Of a DNA stretch of 64,000 bases, positions 17,412 to 25,924 are shown one piece after another. The position numbers were made by a program, and so were the translations under genes. Source of the stretch: Winogradskyella schleiferi (lineage in GTDB: Bacteria; Bacteroidota; Bacteroidia; Flavobacteriales; Flavobacteriaceae); the NCBI RefSeq assembly GCF_013394655.1, contig NZ_CP053351.1, positions 1 through 64,000 on the forward strand, read 5' to 3'. Under the pieces are notes generated by a model that worked only from the letters and a program-made list of their open reading frames with translations, ran no database searches and was not told the origin of the DNA. The first letter of the stretch is position 1, and each line of letters starts with the position of its first letter.

Positions 17412-18773
17412 ATGACACCAAGAGAATCACAACATTTATATTGGCGAGCTGGTTTCGGAATAAATCCCACTGCACTCAAAACATTGCCAAAAAATAGAAC
17501 GCAAGTGGTTGCAAAATTGTTTGCCGATTCTAAAGTTGTGACGCCAATTTCAATAGACTTATCCTTTATGGATGGTGTCACTATAAGAGATATTAGGGAC
17601 AACCCTAAATTTGCCCAAGAACTCAGGGTAAAAAGCCGGAAAAAATTAGCGGTTCTCAACACGGCTTGGATCAACCGGCTCGTTCTACCTAAGGAACTTT
17701 TGCGAGAAAAAATGACCTTATTTTGGGCTAATCATTTTGTATGTAAGGATAATCATGTCGTCTTTGCCCAAAAATTTAATAACACGTTACGTATACATGC
17801 ACTTGGAGATTTTAAAACCTATGTAAAAGCCATTTCAAAGGAAGCCGCAATGCTTAAATATCTTAACGGCAAACAAAATAGAAAGAACCAACCCAACGAA
17901 AATTTTGCGCGCGAATTAATGGAATTGTTCACTTTGGGCGAAGGGAATTATTCTGAAAAGGACATAAAAGAAAGTGCCAGAGCATTTACAGGATACAATC
18001 ACGATTTTGATGGCAATTTTAAAATTAGAGTAAAGCAACATGATGACGGCTTAAAAACCTTTTTCGGCAAAACAGGGAATTTTTCGGGCGATGATATCAT
18101 CGATATTATTCTTAAAGATAAACAATGTGCTACTTATATATCTTCTAAAGTCTATCGTTATTTTGTAAACCCAAAACCCAATAAACAACGCATCGATGCG
18201 ATGGCAGAAGTGTTTTTTAAGGATTATAATATCGAAAATTTGATGCGATTTGTGTTTATGTCCGATTGGTTTTATGATGAAGAAAATATAGGTGCAAAAA
18301 TTAAATCGCCAATTGAATATCTAGTTGGTATAGTCAACACGGTTCCTGTTGAATTTGAAAGAGAGAAAGATATCTTAAGAATTCAGAAAGTATTAGGGCA
18401 AACTTTGTTAGACCCACCAAATGTAGCGGGTTGGAAAGGCGACAAAGCTTGGATTGATGCCAATACCATAATGGTGCGATTAAAATTGCCTTCCATAATG
18501 TTGAATAATGCCTTCATCGCTTCAAACGAAAATGATGAATTTAGGAAGCAATTCTTCAAAAAGAAGAAAGGAAAATTCCCTTTTAAAACACAGCCTAATT
18601 GGGAAAGATTTTCGGAAAACTTTAAAATTGTTGAAACAGATACGCTTCAAAATTATATGATCCAAGGACCAATTAATGATGGTACAGCGGATTATTTGGA
18701 AATATTGAACAAATCGTCTAAGCAAGACTATTGTATTCAGTTAATGTCATTACCGGAATATCAAATGTGTTAA
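17412..18773 (+). CDS. DUF1800 domain protein
   Basis: The 453-residue protein shows the DUF1800 signatures: the start HLYWRAGFG, then LREKMTLFWANHFVC, ARELMELFTLGEGNYSEKDIKESARAFTGY, and the C-terminal LLDPPNVAGWKGDKAWIDANT. The biochemical role of the family is unknown. It is nearly always encoded next to a DUF1501 protein, as here (12 bases apart), so the pair probably works as a unit in the cell envelope. No clear signal peptide is present. The start at 17412 fits the family start. The gene is unrelated to the dehydrogenase upstream, from which a terminator separates it. Confidence 0.9.
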   Translation: MTPRESQHLYWRAGFGINPTALKTLPKNRTQVVAKLFADSKVVTPISIDLSFMDGVTIRDIRDNPKFAQELRVKSRKKLAVLNTAWINRLVLPKELLREKMTLFWANHFVCKDNHVVFAQKFNNTLRIHALGDFKTYVKAISKEAAMLKYLNGKQNRKNQPNENFARELMELFTLGEGNYSEKDIKESARAFTGYNHDFDGNFKIRVKQHDDGLKTFFGKTGNFSGDDIIDIILKDKQCATYISSKVYRYFVNPKPNKQRIDAMAEVFFKDYNIENLMRFVFMSDWFYDEENIGAKIKSPIEYLVGIVNTVPVEFEREKDILRIQKVLGQTLLDPPNVAGWKGDKAWIDANTIMVRLKLPSIMLNNAFIASNENDEFRKQFFKKKKGKFPFKTQPNWERFSENFKIVETDTLQNYMIQGPINDGTADYLEILNKSSKQDYCIQLMSLPEYQMC

Positions 18774-18785
18774 TACAAAGTTATT

Positions 18786-19973
18786 ATGGACAGACGAAAA
18801 TTTATTAAGAATTCAGCATTAGCGAGCAGCTTGTTTTTTGTTCCTAATTTTGTAAAAGCATTTGAATCTGTGACTACTGAACGTTTAGGTTATAAACGTT
18901 TGGTAATTGTGCAATTAGCTGGTGGAAATGATGGGTTAAATACTATTATTCCGCATAACAATGATTTGTATTACAACGCAAGACCACGATTGGCCATTAC
19001 AGAAGACATTATAAAACTGACTGACGATTTAGGGTTTCATCCTAGTTTAAGTCCATTGCGTTCTTTGTTTGATAATGGCGAATTATCCATTATCAATAAT
19101 GTAGGTTATCCGAACCCTGTGCGTTCTCATTTTAGATCTATGGATATTTGGCAAACCGCAAGCGGTTCGGATGAATATCTGCAAAGCGGTTGGATAGGTC
19201 GTTATTTAGATCAACACGGCAAAAAGCCATACAACGCAATGGAAATGGATGAGCAACTCAGTTTGGCCATGAAAGGGGAACATTTTAATGGTATTGCCAC
19301 CAACGATTATAAAGTGTTGTACAATACAGCCAAAGATCCCTATTTTAAAAATGTGCTCCACCATTATAATGATACCCATTTGAGCGAACACAATTTAGGA
19401 TATTTGTACCAAACCATGATTGAAGCGAAGTCTTCCGCCAAGTATATTTTTGAATCTACAAAAGTAAAATCATCGCAGGAATCGTATCCTCAAAATGGAT
19501 TTTCAAAACAGCTCAGAAATGTAGCCCAATTCATTAATTCTGGTCTAGATACTAAAGTATTCTATACCTCTTTAGGCGGATTCGACACTCATGCGAATCA
19601 AGATAACAAGCAAACGCGATTATTATCCCAATATGCGGAAAGTGTTTCAGCGTTTGTAAAAGATTTAAAACAAAATGGAACTTTTGAAGATACCTTGATT
19701 CTAACATTTTCGGAATTCGGAAGACGCGTCAAACAAAATGCGGCCAATGGTACTGATCATGGTTCGGCTAATAATGTATTTGTCATTGGAAAAAGCTTGA
19801 AGAAAGCAGGTTTCTATAATAATCTCGCTAGTTTAAGTGATTTAGACGCTAATGGCGATTTAAAATACAATATAGATTTCAGAGCGGTTTATGCTACCAT
19901 TCTTTCACAATGGATGAATGTTTCGGCGGAAGGTATAATTCCAGTTGAACAAAAACTACTCGATTTTGTTTAA
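18786..19973 (+). CDS. DUF1501 domain protein with twin-arginine signal
   Basis: The 395-residue protein starts MDRRKFIKNSALASSLFFVP, a twin-arginine (Tat) type signal. The family motifs follow: VIVQLAGGNDGLNTIIP, RSHFRSMDIWQT, SLGGFDTHANQ, FSEFGRRVKQNAANGTDHGSANNVFVIG. DUF1501 belongs to the alkaline-phosphatase/sulfatase-like superfamily; GGNDGLN and TDHG are candidate metal or substrate sites. A folded, possibly metal-bearing protein exported by Tat would fit. It follows the DUF1800 gene by 12 bases, the usual pairing. The substrate is unknown. Confidence 0.9.
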   Translation: MDRRKFIKNSALASSLFFVPNFVKAFESVTTERLGYKRLVIVQLAGGNDGLNTIIPHNNDLYYNARPRLAITEDIIKLTDDLGFHPSLSPLRSLFDNGELSIINNVGYPNPVRSHFRSMDIWQTASGSDEYLQSGWIGRYLDQHGKKPYNAMEMDEQLSLAMKGEHFNGIATNDYKVLYNTAKDPYFKNVLHHYNDTHLSEHNLGYLYQTMIEAKSSAKYIFESTKVKSSQESYPQNGFSKQLRNVAQFINSGLDTKVFYTSLGGFDTHANQDNKQTRLLSQYAESVSAFVKDLKQNGTFEDTLILTFSEFGRRVKQNAANGTDHGSANNVFVIGKSLKKAGFYNNLASLSDLDANGDLKYNIDFRAVYATILSQWMNVSAEGIIPVEQKLLDFV

Positions 19974-19983
19974 CGCAAAAAAA

Positions 19984-20028
19984 AAACCTTGTTTCAATTA
20001 GAGCTTTTGGCTGATAGAAACAAGGTTT
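19984..20028 (+). terminator. Terminator-like stem after the DUF1800/DUF1501 pair
   Basis: AAACCTTGTTTC (19984-19995) pairs perfectly with GAAACAAGGTTT (20017-20028) around a 21-base loop, 11 bases after the stop codon. The T run after the stem is short, so strength is uncertain. It may also serve the converging gene that ends at 20187. Confidence 0.6.
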
Positions 20029-20186
20029 AGTAATTGATTAATAGCACTACAAAGATGTGCAATAAAATGGATGGTCAGCAAAATTTTTGATGAATGGTTA
20101 AAAAAAATGTATAATCAGTATCATTTTTTATGCTGTTCCGATAAGATGCAAAAAATGAGGATGAAAAATCCATTATTTCCGACGAA

Positions 20187-21320
20187 CTAGCTGTATTTTA
20201 CTTTTCTTAAAATTCTCATAGTTTCCTTATAAGAGTTATAGAGCTTAGGGTTGTAATCCTTTATATACGGTTTTAAGATTTCCAGTTTCAGTAAAGCATC
20301 CTCGAATCCGTTAAGGTAACAAATAAGATAACTGACTGCTATATTCTTTAAATCTTCGGTTTCATTTTGATTTAAAGTTCTGTTTTTTTCTAGTTTTTTT
20401 AAAAGTGCATTGTTGGAGTTATAAATATGATGCAACACTTTTTTATCAAATTGTGGTGGTTTAAAGATAAGATTGGTTTCAATAGAATAATGTGCATTAT
20501 TTTGAAAATGAATAATTTTTTCTTCAAGCTTATAATAATGATAGGATTTCTGCAAACCTAATTTTACATATTCAACAATTTTAAAAGCATCATCTGTATA
20601 GGACATCGACACTTCGTCTAAAGTGGAATAGAATATACGGACTTGTTCATTGACCAATTCAATATCAACTCTGGAAAAAAAAGTTTCATTCTTAACCTGT
20701 TTTTTGTCGCCAGACCAACACAGTACAAAGTACTCTTTAAACACCTTGTATTGCGGTGCGTAATCTTGACGTTTATTCATAAAATCGAAAACGCCATCGA
20801 GTGTTAATTCTATATTGTTTTGGGCATGATTTTCAATGGCTGAAACGATTTTAGAGTTCACATCTTTAATTTCAATATCAAAAACCTTTGGCATGCTGAT
20901 ACTTCCGTCCCTAAAAAAAACGGCACCTCCATAATATTTCCAAATGTTCTTTTTGAGTGAAGTAATGCTGTCTATTGGTCTAATAGTTACAAGACCAACC
21001 ACCTTATCGTCCGGTAAATGTGGAAACGGAATATTCTCGTACTGTACAATGGGTGGATTTGTGAGATAAGCATTTATAAGGTTTTGAATTTTGCTATCAT
21101 CAAAAAAATCGACACCAATAATTTTATTATCTTCATCCTCAACACCAATAACGATATAAGAATTGTTTTTTGGATTACTGTTGGAAAGCGCACAGATATG
21201 TTTTAAAAATTTAGCCTTCCCTTCTTTATAACCAATATCAATTTTTCGTTTTTTGTCATAGAAGCTGTTCTCATCGTTGTGAGCCAATAAGTTTTTTATG
21301 AGCAGTCTTTTGTTAATCAT
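20187..21320 (-). CDS. Schlafen AlbA_2 domain protein (putative DNA/RNA-binding regulator)
   Basis: The 377-residue protein has an AlbA_2 (divergent AAA_4, Schlafen-type) domain at its N-terminus: DIGYKEGKAKFLKHICALSNSNPKNNSYIVIGVEDEDNKIIGVDFFDD. The phrase NSxIVIGVEDxxxxIIGV is the family signature. Such proteins are nucleic-acid binding regulators or nucleases. The C-terminal 250 residues carry no motif I know. A GTG four codons upstream is in frame, but I take the ATG at 21320. A repeat hairpin (21326-21343) ends six bases before this ATG. It may be co-transcribed with the HD gene upstream of it. Confidence 0.75.
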   Translation of the reverse strand: MINKRLLIKNLLAHNDENSFYDKKRKIDIGYKEGKAKFLKHICALSNSNPKNNSYIVIGVEDEDNKIIGVDFFDDSKIQNLINAYLTNPPIVQYENIPFPHLPDDKVVGLVTIRPIDSITSLKKNIWKYYGGAVFFRDGSISMPKVFDIEIKDVNSKIVSAIENHAQNNIELTLDGVFDFMNKRQDYAPQYKVFKEYFVLCWSGDKKQVKNETFFSRVDIELVNEQVRIFYSTLDEVSMSYTDDAFKIVEYVKLGLQKSYHYYKLEEKIIHFQNNAHYSIETNLIFKPPQFDKKVLHHIYNSNNALLKKLEKNRTLNQNETEDLKNIAVSYLICYLNGFEDALLKLEILKPYIKDYNPKLYNSYKETMRILRKVKYS

Positions 21321-21325
21321 AGCAT

Positions 21326-21370
21326 TTCCCACGAAAGTGGGAATCTCATGAATTCCTGTTAAAGCAGGAA
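21326..21370 (-). repeat. Two hairpin repeats between the HD and AlbA_2 genes
   Basis: TTCCCAC-GAAA-GTGGGAA (21326-21343) is followed by TTCCTG/CAGGAA arms (21353-21370). The first hairpin sits six bases before the AlbA_2 start codon; the second lies ten bases from the stop of the HD gene. The first shares 22 identical bases with the copy at 855-876. Confidence 0.65.
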
Positions 21371-21379
21371 CCTTATTAA

Positions 21380-22006
21380 TTATAGTAATTCAATTTCTCT
21401 TATAATGTTCTCTCTAGCCTTATTCTCAAATTCAGATTGATAAGCATCCGTAAAATACAACGTTTCTCTTTCCAAAAAATGCTGAAGTACTTTTCTTCGA
21501 CCAGGATTATACATGAAATCAGGGTAAATTTTATATTCTTTTCTGATTTGCTGTGTATAATTCAGGTAGGTTTCCCAATCCGAACCGAGAATCGATAAAT
21601 CGAAATCCAAAAGATACGCATTGTCATTATTTTCGTCCAAAATAATTTGATGCTTTTTAGTTGAAATGATGAGGTTTTCAACGTTTTTTAATCTTTTTTC
21701 TTCAAAATTTAGGATGTTAAGTCTCTTTTTGGCAAAAACTGCACTTTGTTCTTCGTTGTCTTTGTTAGTGGCTTTATAGATAATATCATGATACCAAATT
21801 GCAAATTTCAGGCTATCTAAATCTTTAATATCAGTTTTGAAATCTTCCAATTGAAGAAACATATGATAAAGATGTGAAAGATTGTGATAATGCCTGTTTT
21901 TGGATGTGTAATGGGTTTCAAGGTCTTTCCAAAATCCATTTGTTGTTTCTTCGTCTGTATAATTTGAAGCTAAAGTGAACCAATTATCTTTCAACCATTT
22001 TTTCAT
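21380..22006 (-). CDS. HD-domain metal-dependent phosphohydrolase
   Basis: The 208-residue protein has YHNLSHLYHM near residue 40 and FAIWYHDIIYKATNKDNEEQSA near residue 68. These supply the His and His-Asp ligands of an HD-type hydrolase of the COG4339 kind, in which a YHNxxH motif precedes WxHDxxY. Members are predicted to hydrolyse phosphate esters of nucleotides, but the substrate here is unknown. The C-terminal part (MYNPGRRKVLQHFLERETLYFTDAY) is typical of the group. It lies upstream of the AlbA_2 gene on the same strand, about 60 bases away. Confidence 0.85.
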   Translation of the reverse strand: MKKWLKDNWFTLASNYTDEETTNGFWKDLETHYTSKNRHYHNLSHLYHMFLQLEDFKTDIKDLDSLKFAIWYHDIIYKATNKDNEEQSAVFAKKRLNILNFEEKRLKNVENLIISTKKHQIILDENNDNAYLLDFDLSILGSDWETYLNYTQQIRKEYKIYPDFMYNPGRRKVLQHFLERETLYFTDAYQSEFENKARENIIREIELL

Positions 22007-22140
22007 AACTCTATTTTCAGTTTGCTGAAGCTTGTTACGATTTTATTTAGTGAAATTCAAGAATCAAAAGTTACCCATAAGTTGAAAGCTTTTTTCATAA
22101 ATGTAAAAACTGCAAATGGAGACTACGACCGTAAACTAAA

Positions 22141-23004
22141 TCAAGGTACTTTGTGCCCTTGAGCAGCTACCAATATCAAAAACCAATCTTCCAATTCCAA
22201 TTCAATTTTAGCCGCTTCAACGGCTAATTTTAATCGTTCTTTGGTCGTAGTGCCAACCACAGGATGAATATGCGCTGGAAGTTTCATAATCCAAGCTAGC
22301 AATAATTGGTCTTCAGTGGCATTGTATTTATCCATCAATTCGCCAAGTTGTTTATGAATGCGTCTCGATTGTTCAGTATCTTCTTTGAAGACAGAGCCAA
22401 GAGGCGACCAAGCCATAGATTTTATACCGTTGGTCATCATATAATCAAACGTGCCATTATGCATTGCTGAATGTTCTGTAAGTGAAAATTCAATTTGGTT
22501 CACATCAATATCCATACGTAAACCAATCATGTCCATTTGCGAAGGTGTGAAATTGGAAACTCCAAAGTCTCTGATTTTCCCGTCTTTCTTTAAGATGGTA
22601 ATGGCTTCCGCAATTTCTTCAGCGACCATTAAGGGGCTAGGTCTGTGCAGTAATAATAAATCTAAATACTCAGTTTCAAGATGCTGTAGCGATTCTTCAA
22701 CCGACCAAATAATATAGTCTTTACTATAATTATAGTGTTTAACCTTGTTATTTCGGTTATCACATTCATGTTGAATGCCACATTTAGAAATCAGCTGAAT
22801 GTCTTCACGCTTAAGTCCAGAATCTAATAAGGCTTTTCCAAAATCAGCTTCTGTCGTGTAAGCACCATAAATATCAGCATGGTCAAAGGTAGTAATGTGG
22901 TTAGAAACGCAGAAGTTCATTAAATCTGCCATTTCTTTTTTTGAGAGTTGCTTGCCCCAACTTCCCCAAGTCATGGTGCCTGCAATTAATCGAGAATATG
23001 TCAC
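22141..23004 (-). CDS. Aldo/keto reductase (YdhF-like)
   Basis: The 287-residue protein carries the catalytic tetrad of aldo/keto reductases: Asp and Tyr in FDHADIYGAYTTEADFGKAL, Lys in QLISKCGI, and His in LLLLHRPSP. The phrases DFGVSNFTPSQMDM and HPVVGTTTKERL fit the NADPH-binding part, and the start MTYSRLIAGTMTWGSWG resembles E. coli YdhF. It would reduce aldehydes or ketones in the cytoplasm, with the natural substrate unknown. The gene is transcribed alone, divergent from the DUF4382 lipoprotein gene 104 bases away. Confidence 0.9.
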   Translation of the reverse strand: MTYSRLIAGTMTWGSWGKQLSKKEMADLMNFCVSNHITTFDHADIYGAYTTEADFGKALLDSGLKREDIQLISKCGIQHECDNRNNKVKHYNYSKDYIIWSVEESLQHLETEYLDLLLLHRPSPLMVAEEIAEAITILKKDGKIRDFGVSNFTPSQMDMIGLRMDIDVNQIEFSLTEHSAMHNGTFDYMMTNGIKSMAWSPLGSVFKEDTEQSRRIHKQLGELMDKYNATEDQLLLAWIMKLPAHIHPVVGTTTKERLKLAVEAAKIELELEDWFLILVAAQGHKVP

Positions 23005-23108
23005 TTTTATTTCAGTTTAGGTAGTTTTTTATGCAATTGGTGTATAAAAATACTGAAAACAATAAGAAAACAATAGTATTGAAGTGTAATTATTCCAAAT
23101 CCTAAATC

Positions 23109-23666
23109 ATGAAACATTTACAATCACTAAAAATTATTGTTTTATCACTGATGATTTTAATCAGCTTTTCAAGTTGTTCAAAAGACGATATGACTAGAGA
23201 TAAACAAAACGCTGCAATTACAGTAAGTCTTAAAAGTGATTCTGGCATACTCAACACGGTTTTTCTTGAGATTAATGATGTGCAAGTCAGAGTGAAGGAA
23301 GACGGCACCTTGCCAAACGCTTGGATAAGTTTAGATGCTATTAATTTAGGAACTCATAATGTTTCCAATTTAACAAATGCGTCTGAATTACTTCTCGTTG
23401 ATCACTTTGAGATGAAGCCAACCTTTATCCACGAAATTAGACTGGTTCTTGGAGACCAGAATTTTATAGATGTCAATGACACTTTAATGAGTATAGCTAT
23501 TGCCGAAGAAGCTTCAGTGTCAAATTTAGTAAAAAGAGGATTTGAAGGCAATCATATGTATCAGGTCGTAATAAATTTAGATATCGATGAATCTGTAAGT
23601 TTCAATGAAGATGAAAATATGACGATTCTCAACCCAAAGCTCTATACGGAAATCAGAAAATTTTAG
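23109..23666 (+). CDS. DUF4382 lipoprotein, probably surface exposed
   Basis: The 185-residue protein has a lipoprotein signal (LMILISFSSC, lipid on Cys23), then SKDD, which resembles the Lys-Asp/Glu-rich export signal that sends lipoproteins to the cell surface in flavobacteria. The body matches DUF4382: VFLEINDVQVRVKEDG, WISLDAINLGTHNVSNL, HEIRLVLGDQNF. This domain occurs in secreted or surface lipoproteins of unknown role. The gene stands alone, with a strong terminator beyond it (23699-23734) that separates it from the Bat operon. Confidence 0.8.
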   Translation: MKHLQSLKIIVLSLMILISFSSCSKDDMTRDKQNAAITVSLKSDSGILNTVFLEINDVQVRVKEDGTLPNAWISLDAINLGTHNVSNLTNASELLLVDHFEMKPTFIHEIRLVLGDQNFIDVNDTLMSIAIAEEASVSNLVKRGFEGNHMYQVVINLDIDESVSFNEDENMTILNPKLYTEIRKF

Positions 23667-23698
23667 TATTAATTAACCCTAATCCATAATTAATTCTT

Positions 23699-23734
23699 AA
23701 AATGAGCAGTACTTTAGTATTGCTCATTTTTTTT
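23699..23734 (+). terminator. Terminator between the DUF4382 gene and the Bat operon
   Basis: AAAATGAGCA pairs with TGCTCATTTT around a short loop, followed by a run of eight T residues. It lies 33 bases after the DUF4382 stop codon. Confidence 0.85.
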
Positions 23735-23827
23735 AACCAATTGTTAACAGCATCTATTGAAAAATTTTAACACTTTGCATCGTCTAAAAATTACTGACAA
23801 TAAATTTTGTTACAAAACCCTTAAATA

Positions 23828-24829
23828 ATGGAAGAAACGAGTACAGTTGACATTCAGTCAATTAACGAAAAGATAGAAAGAGAAAGTGCATTTGTAGATT
23901 TATTGACCTTAGAAATGAATAAGGTTATTGTTGGACAAAAGCACATGGTAGAGCGTCTGCTCATTGGTTTATTAGGTCAAGGTCATATTTTATTGGAAGG
24001 TGTGCCTGGTTTAGCAAAAACGTTAGCCATTAATACATTGTCAAAAGCCATTGATGCTAGTTTTAGTAGAATTCAGTTTACTCCAGATTTATTGCCTGCG
24101 GATGTCGTTGGAACCTTGATTTTTAATATGAAGGAGAATGACTTCACTATTAAAAAAGGACCAATATTTGCCAATTTCGTATTAGCAGATGAGATTAATA
24201 GAGCACCAGCAAAAGTACAATCGGCATTGTTGGAAGCGATGCAAGAAAAGCAAGTAACGATTGGAGACGAAACCTTTATTTTGGATAAACCATTTTTGGT
24301 AATGGCAACCCAAAACCCAGTGGAGCAAGAAGGGACATATCCTTTACCAGAAGCTCAAGTAGACCGTTTTATGTTGAAGACCGTCATAGATTACCCAACA
24401 ATTGCGGACGAACAACAAATAGTAAGAGCCAACCTCAAAGGCGCTTATGAAAAAGTTAATCCCGTAGTTTCAATTGCTCAGATTCTAAGTGCTCAACAAG
24501 CGGTTAGGGAAGTCTATATGGATGAAAAAATTGAAAAATATATTCTTGATATCATTTTTGCAACCCGTTATCCTGAAAAATATAAACTTGCCGAATTAAA
24601 ACCATTGATTTCTTTTGGAGCATCGCCTCGTGGAAGTATCAACCTTGCCACAGCGGCAAAATGTTACGCTTTTATAAAAAGAAGAGGTTACGTAATCCCA
24701 GAAGACGTGCGCGCAGTGGTTCATGATATTTTGCGTCACAGAATAGGAATTACTTATGAAGCAGAAGCGGAGAATGTCACTTCAGAAGACATTATCAATA
24801 AGATTGTTAACGAAATAGAGGTGCCTTAG
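23828..24829 (+). CDS. MoxR-family AAA+ ATPase of the Bat operon
   Basis: The 333-residue protein has Walker A GVPGLAKT (residues 58-65), Walker B LADEINRAP, and sensor 1 MATQNP followed by EQEGTYPLPEAQVDRFM. These mark the MoxR group of AAA+ ATPases, which act as chaperones that mature or remodel VWA-containing complexes. It heads the operon moxR, DUF58, DUF4381-like, batA, batB, batC, batD, batE. In Bacteroidota this gene set is linked to aerotolerance and stress resistance. The next gene starts about 120 bases on; no terminator separates them. Confidence 0.93.
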   Translation: MEETSTVDIQSINEKIERESAFVDLLTLEMNKVIVGQKHMVERLLIGLLGQGHILLEGVPGLAKTLAINTLSKAIDASFSRIQFTPDLLPADVVGTLIFNMKENDFTIKKGPIFANFVLADEINRAPAKVQSALLEAMQEKQVTIGDETFILDKPFLVMATQNPVEQEGTYPLPEAQVDRFMLKTVIDYPTIADEQQIVRANLKGAYEKVNPVVSIAQILSAQQAVREVYMDEKIEKYILDIIFATRYPEKYKLAELKPLISFGASPRGSINLATAAKCYAFIKRRGYVIPEDVRAVVHDILRHRIGITYEAEAENVTSEDIINKIVNEIEVP

Positions 24830-24951
24830 AAAAGGCTTCTTTAATTCCTCAAAGGGGAACACGAATAGCAAAAAATATTATAATCAATCATCAAATACTT
24901 TAAATTGAAACTAAAAGCGGTCCTTCACTTTGGGAAGGATCTAGGATGGGA

Positions 24952-25818
24952 ATGGACACTAAAGAACTTCTAAAAAAAGTACGAAAAATAGAGATCAAGA
25001 CACGACGACTGTCTGATCATATATTTGGAGGTGAATATCACTCCACCTTCAAAGGTCGTGGTATGACCTTTTCTGAAGTGCGTCAATACCAATATGGAGA
25101 TGATGTCCGAAATATTGATTGGAATGTTACCGCAAGAACCAACCAACCACATATCAAGGTTTTTGAGGAAGAACGAGAATTGACCATGATGCTCATGGCA
25201 GACGTGTCAGGAAGTAAATTATTCGGGACTAAGAATCAATTTAAAGATGAAATTGTTACTGAAATTGCGGCAACCTTGGCGTTTTCAGCCACTCAAAATA
25301 ATGATAAAATTGGCTTGATTTTATTTTCAGATGAAATTGAATTGTACATCCCACCAAAAAAAGGACGGTCTCACGTGCTTCGTATAATTCGTGAACTGTT
25401 AGAGTTTGAGCCTAAAAGTAAAGCGACTAACATTTCCGAAGCCATAAAGTTTTTGTCTAACGTGATGAAGAAAAAGGCGATTGTTTTTGTATTGTCAGAT
25501 TTTGTGGCGGATGACTATAAACAAAATCTAAAAATAGCAGCTGGCAGGCACGACATTACAGGTATTAGAATTTACGATAAACACGAAGCGGAAATTCCAA
25601 ATATTGGTATGGTACAAATGGAGGACGAAGAAACTGGCGAAATGATGTTGGTCAACACAGCTTCAAAGAAGGTAAGACAGAATTACAGCAAATTTTACAA
25701 CGAAAAAGTAAACTATTACAAAGATAGTTTTGCAAAATCTGGCTCGGGAACTATAGATTGCCGAGTCGATGAAAGTTATGTGAAAAAGTTGTTGGGTTAT
25801 TTTAAGCAGAGAGGATAA
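24952..25818 (+). CDS. DUF58 protein of the Bat operon
   Basis: The product has 288 residues from the ATG at 24952; an ATG two codons earlier (24946) is also possible. The DUF58 signature is clear: FKGRGMTFSEVRQYQYGDDVRNIDWNVTARTNQPHIKVFEEERELTMMLMADVSGS. The last part is a VWA-like strand with a metal-site Asp-x-Ser-x-Ser. DUF58 proteins accompany MoxR ATPases and are thought to be their clients. It is cytoplasmic by sequence, with no membrane segment. It follows moxR in the same orientation and precedes the DUF4381-like gene. Confidence 0.92.
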   Translation: MDTKELLKKVRKIEIKTRRLSDHIFGGEYHSTFKGRGMTFSEVRQYQYGDDVRNIDWNVTARTNQPHIKVFEEERELTMMLMADVSGSKLFGTKNQFKDEIVTEIAATLAFSATQNNDKIGLILFSDEIELYIPPKKGRSHVLRIIRELLEFEPKSKATNISEAIKFLSNVMKKKAIVFVLSDFVADDYKQNLKIAAGRHDITGIRIYDKHEAEIPNIGMVQMEDEETGEMMLVNTASKKVRQNYSKFYNEKVNYYKDSFAKSGSGTIDCRVDESYVKKLLGYFKQRG

Positions 25819-25924
25819 AGAGATTTTAGATTTATGAATTACGATTCTAGATTTAATAACAAAACGGTTCTATCCTAACGACACACAATTAACATCTCAC
25901 AACTAAAAAAAGGAAAAGATTAAA

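Noticed and set aside
23102..23308. Small minus-strand frame opposite the DUF4382 gene
   Set aside because: It lies over a well-supported lipoprotein gene and has no recognisable motif.
23780..23800. TAACACTTTG as promoter of the Bat operon
   Set aside because: It has four bases between TA and TTTG where the consensus has two.
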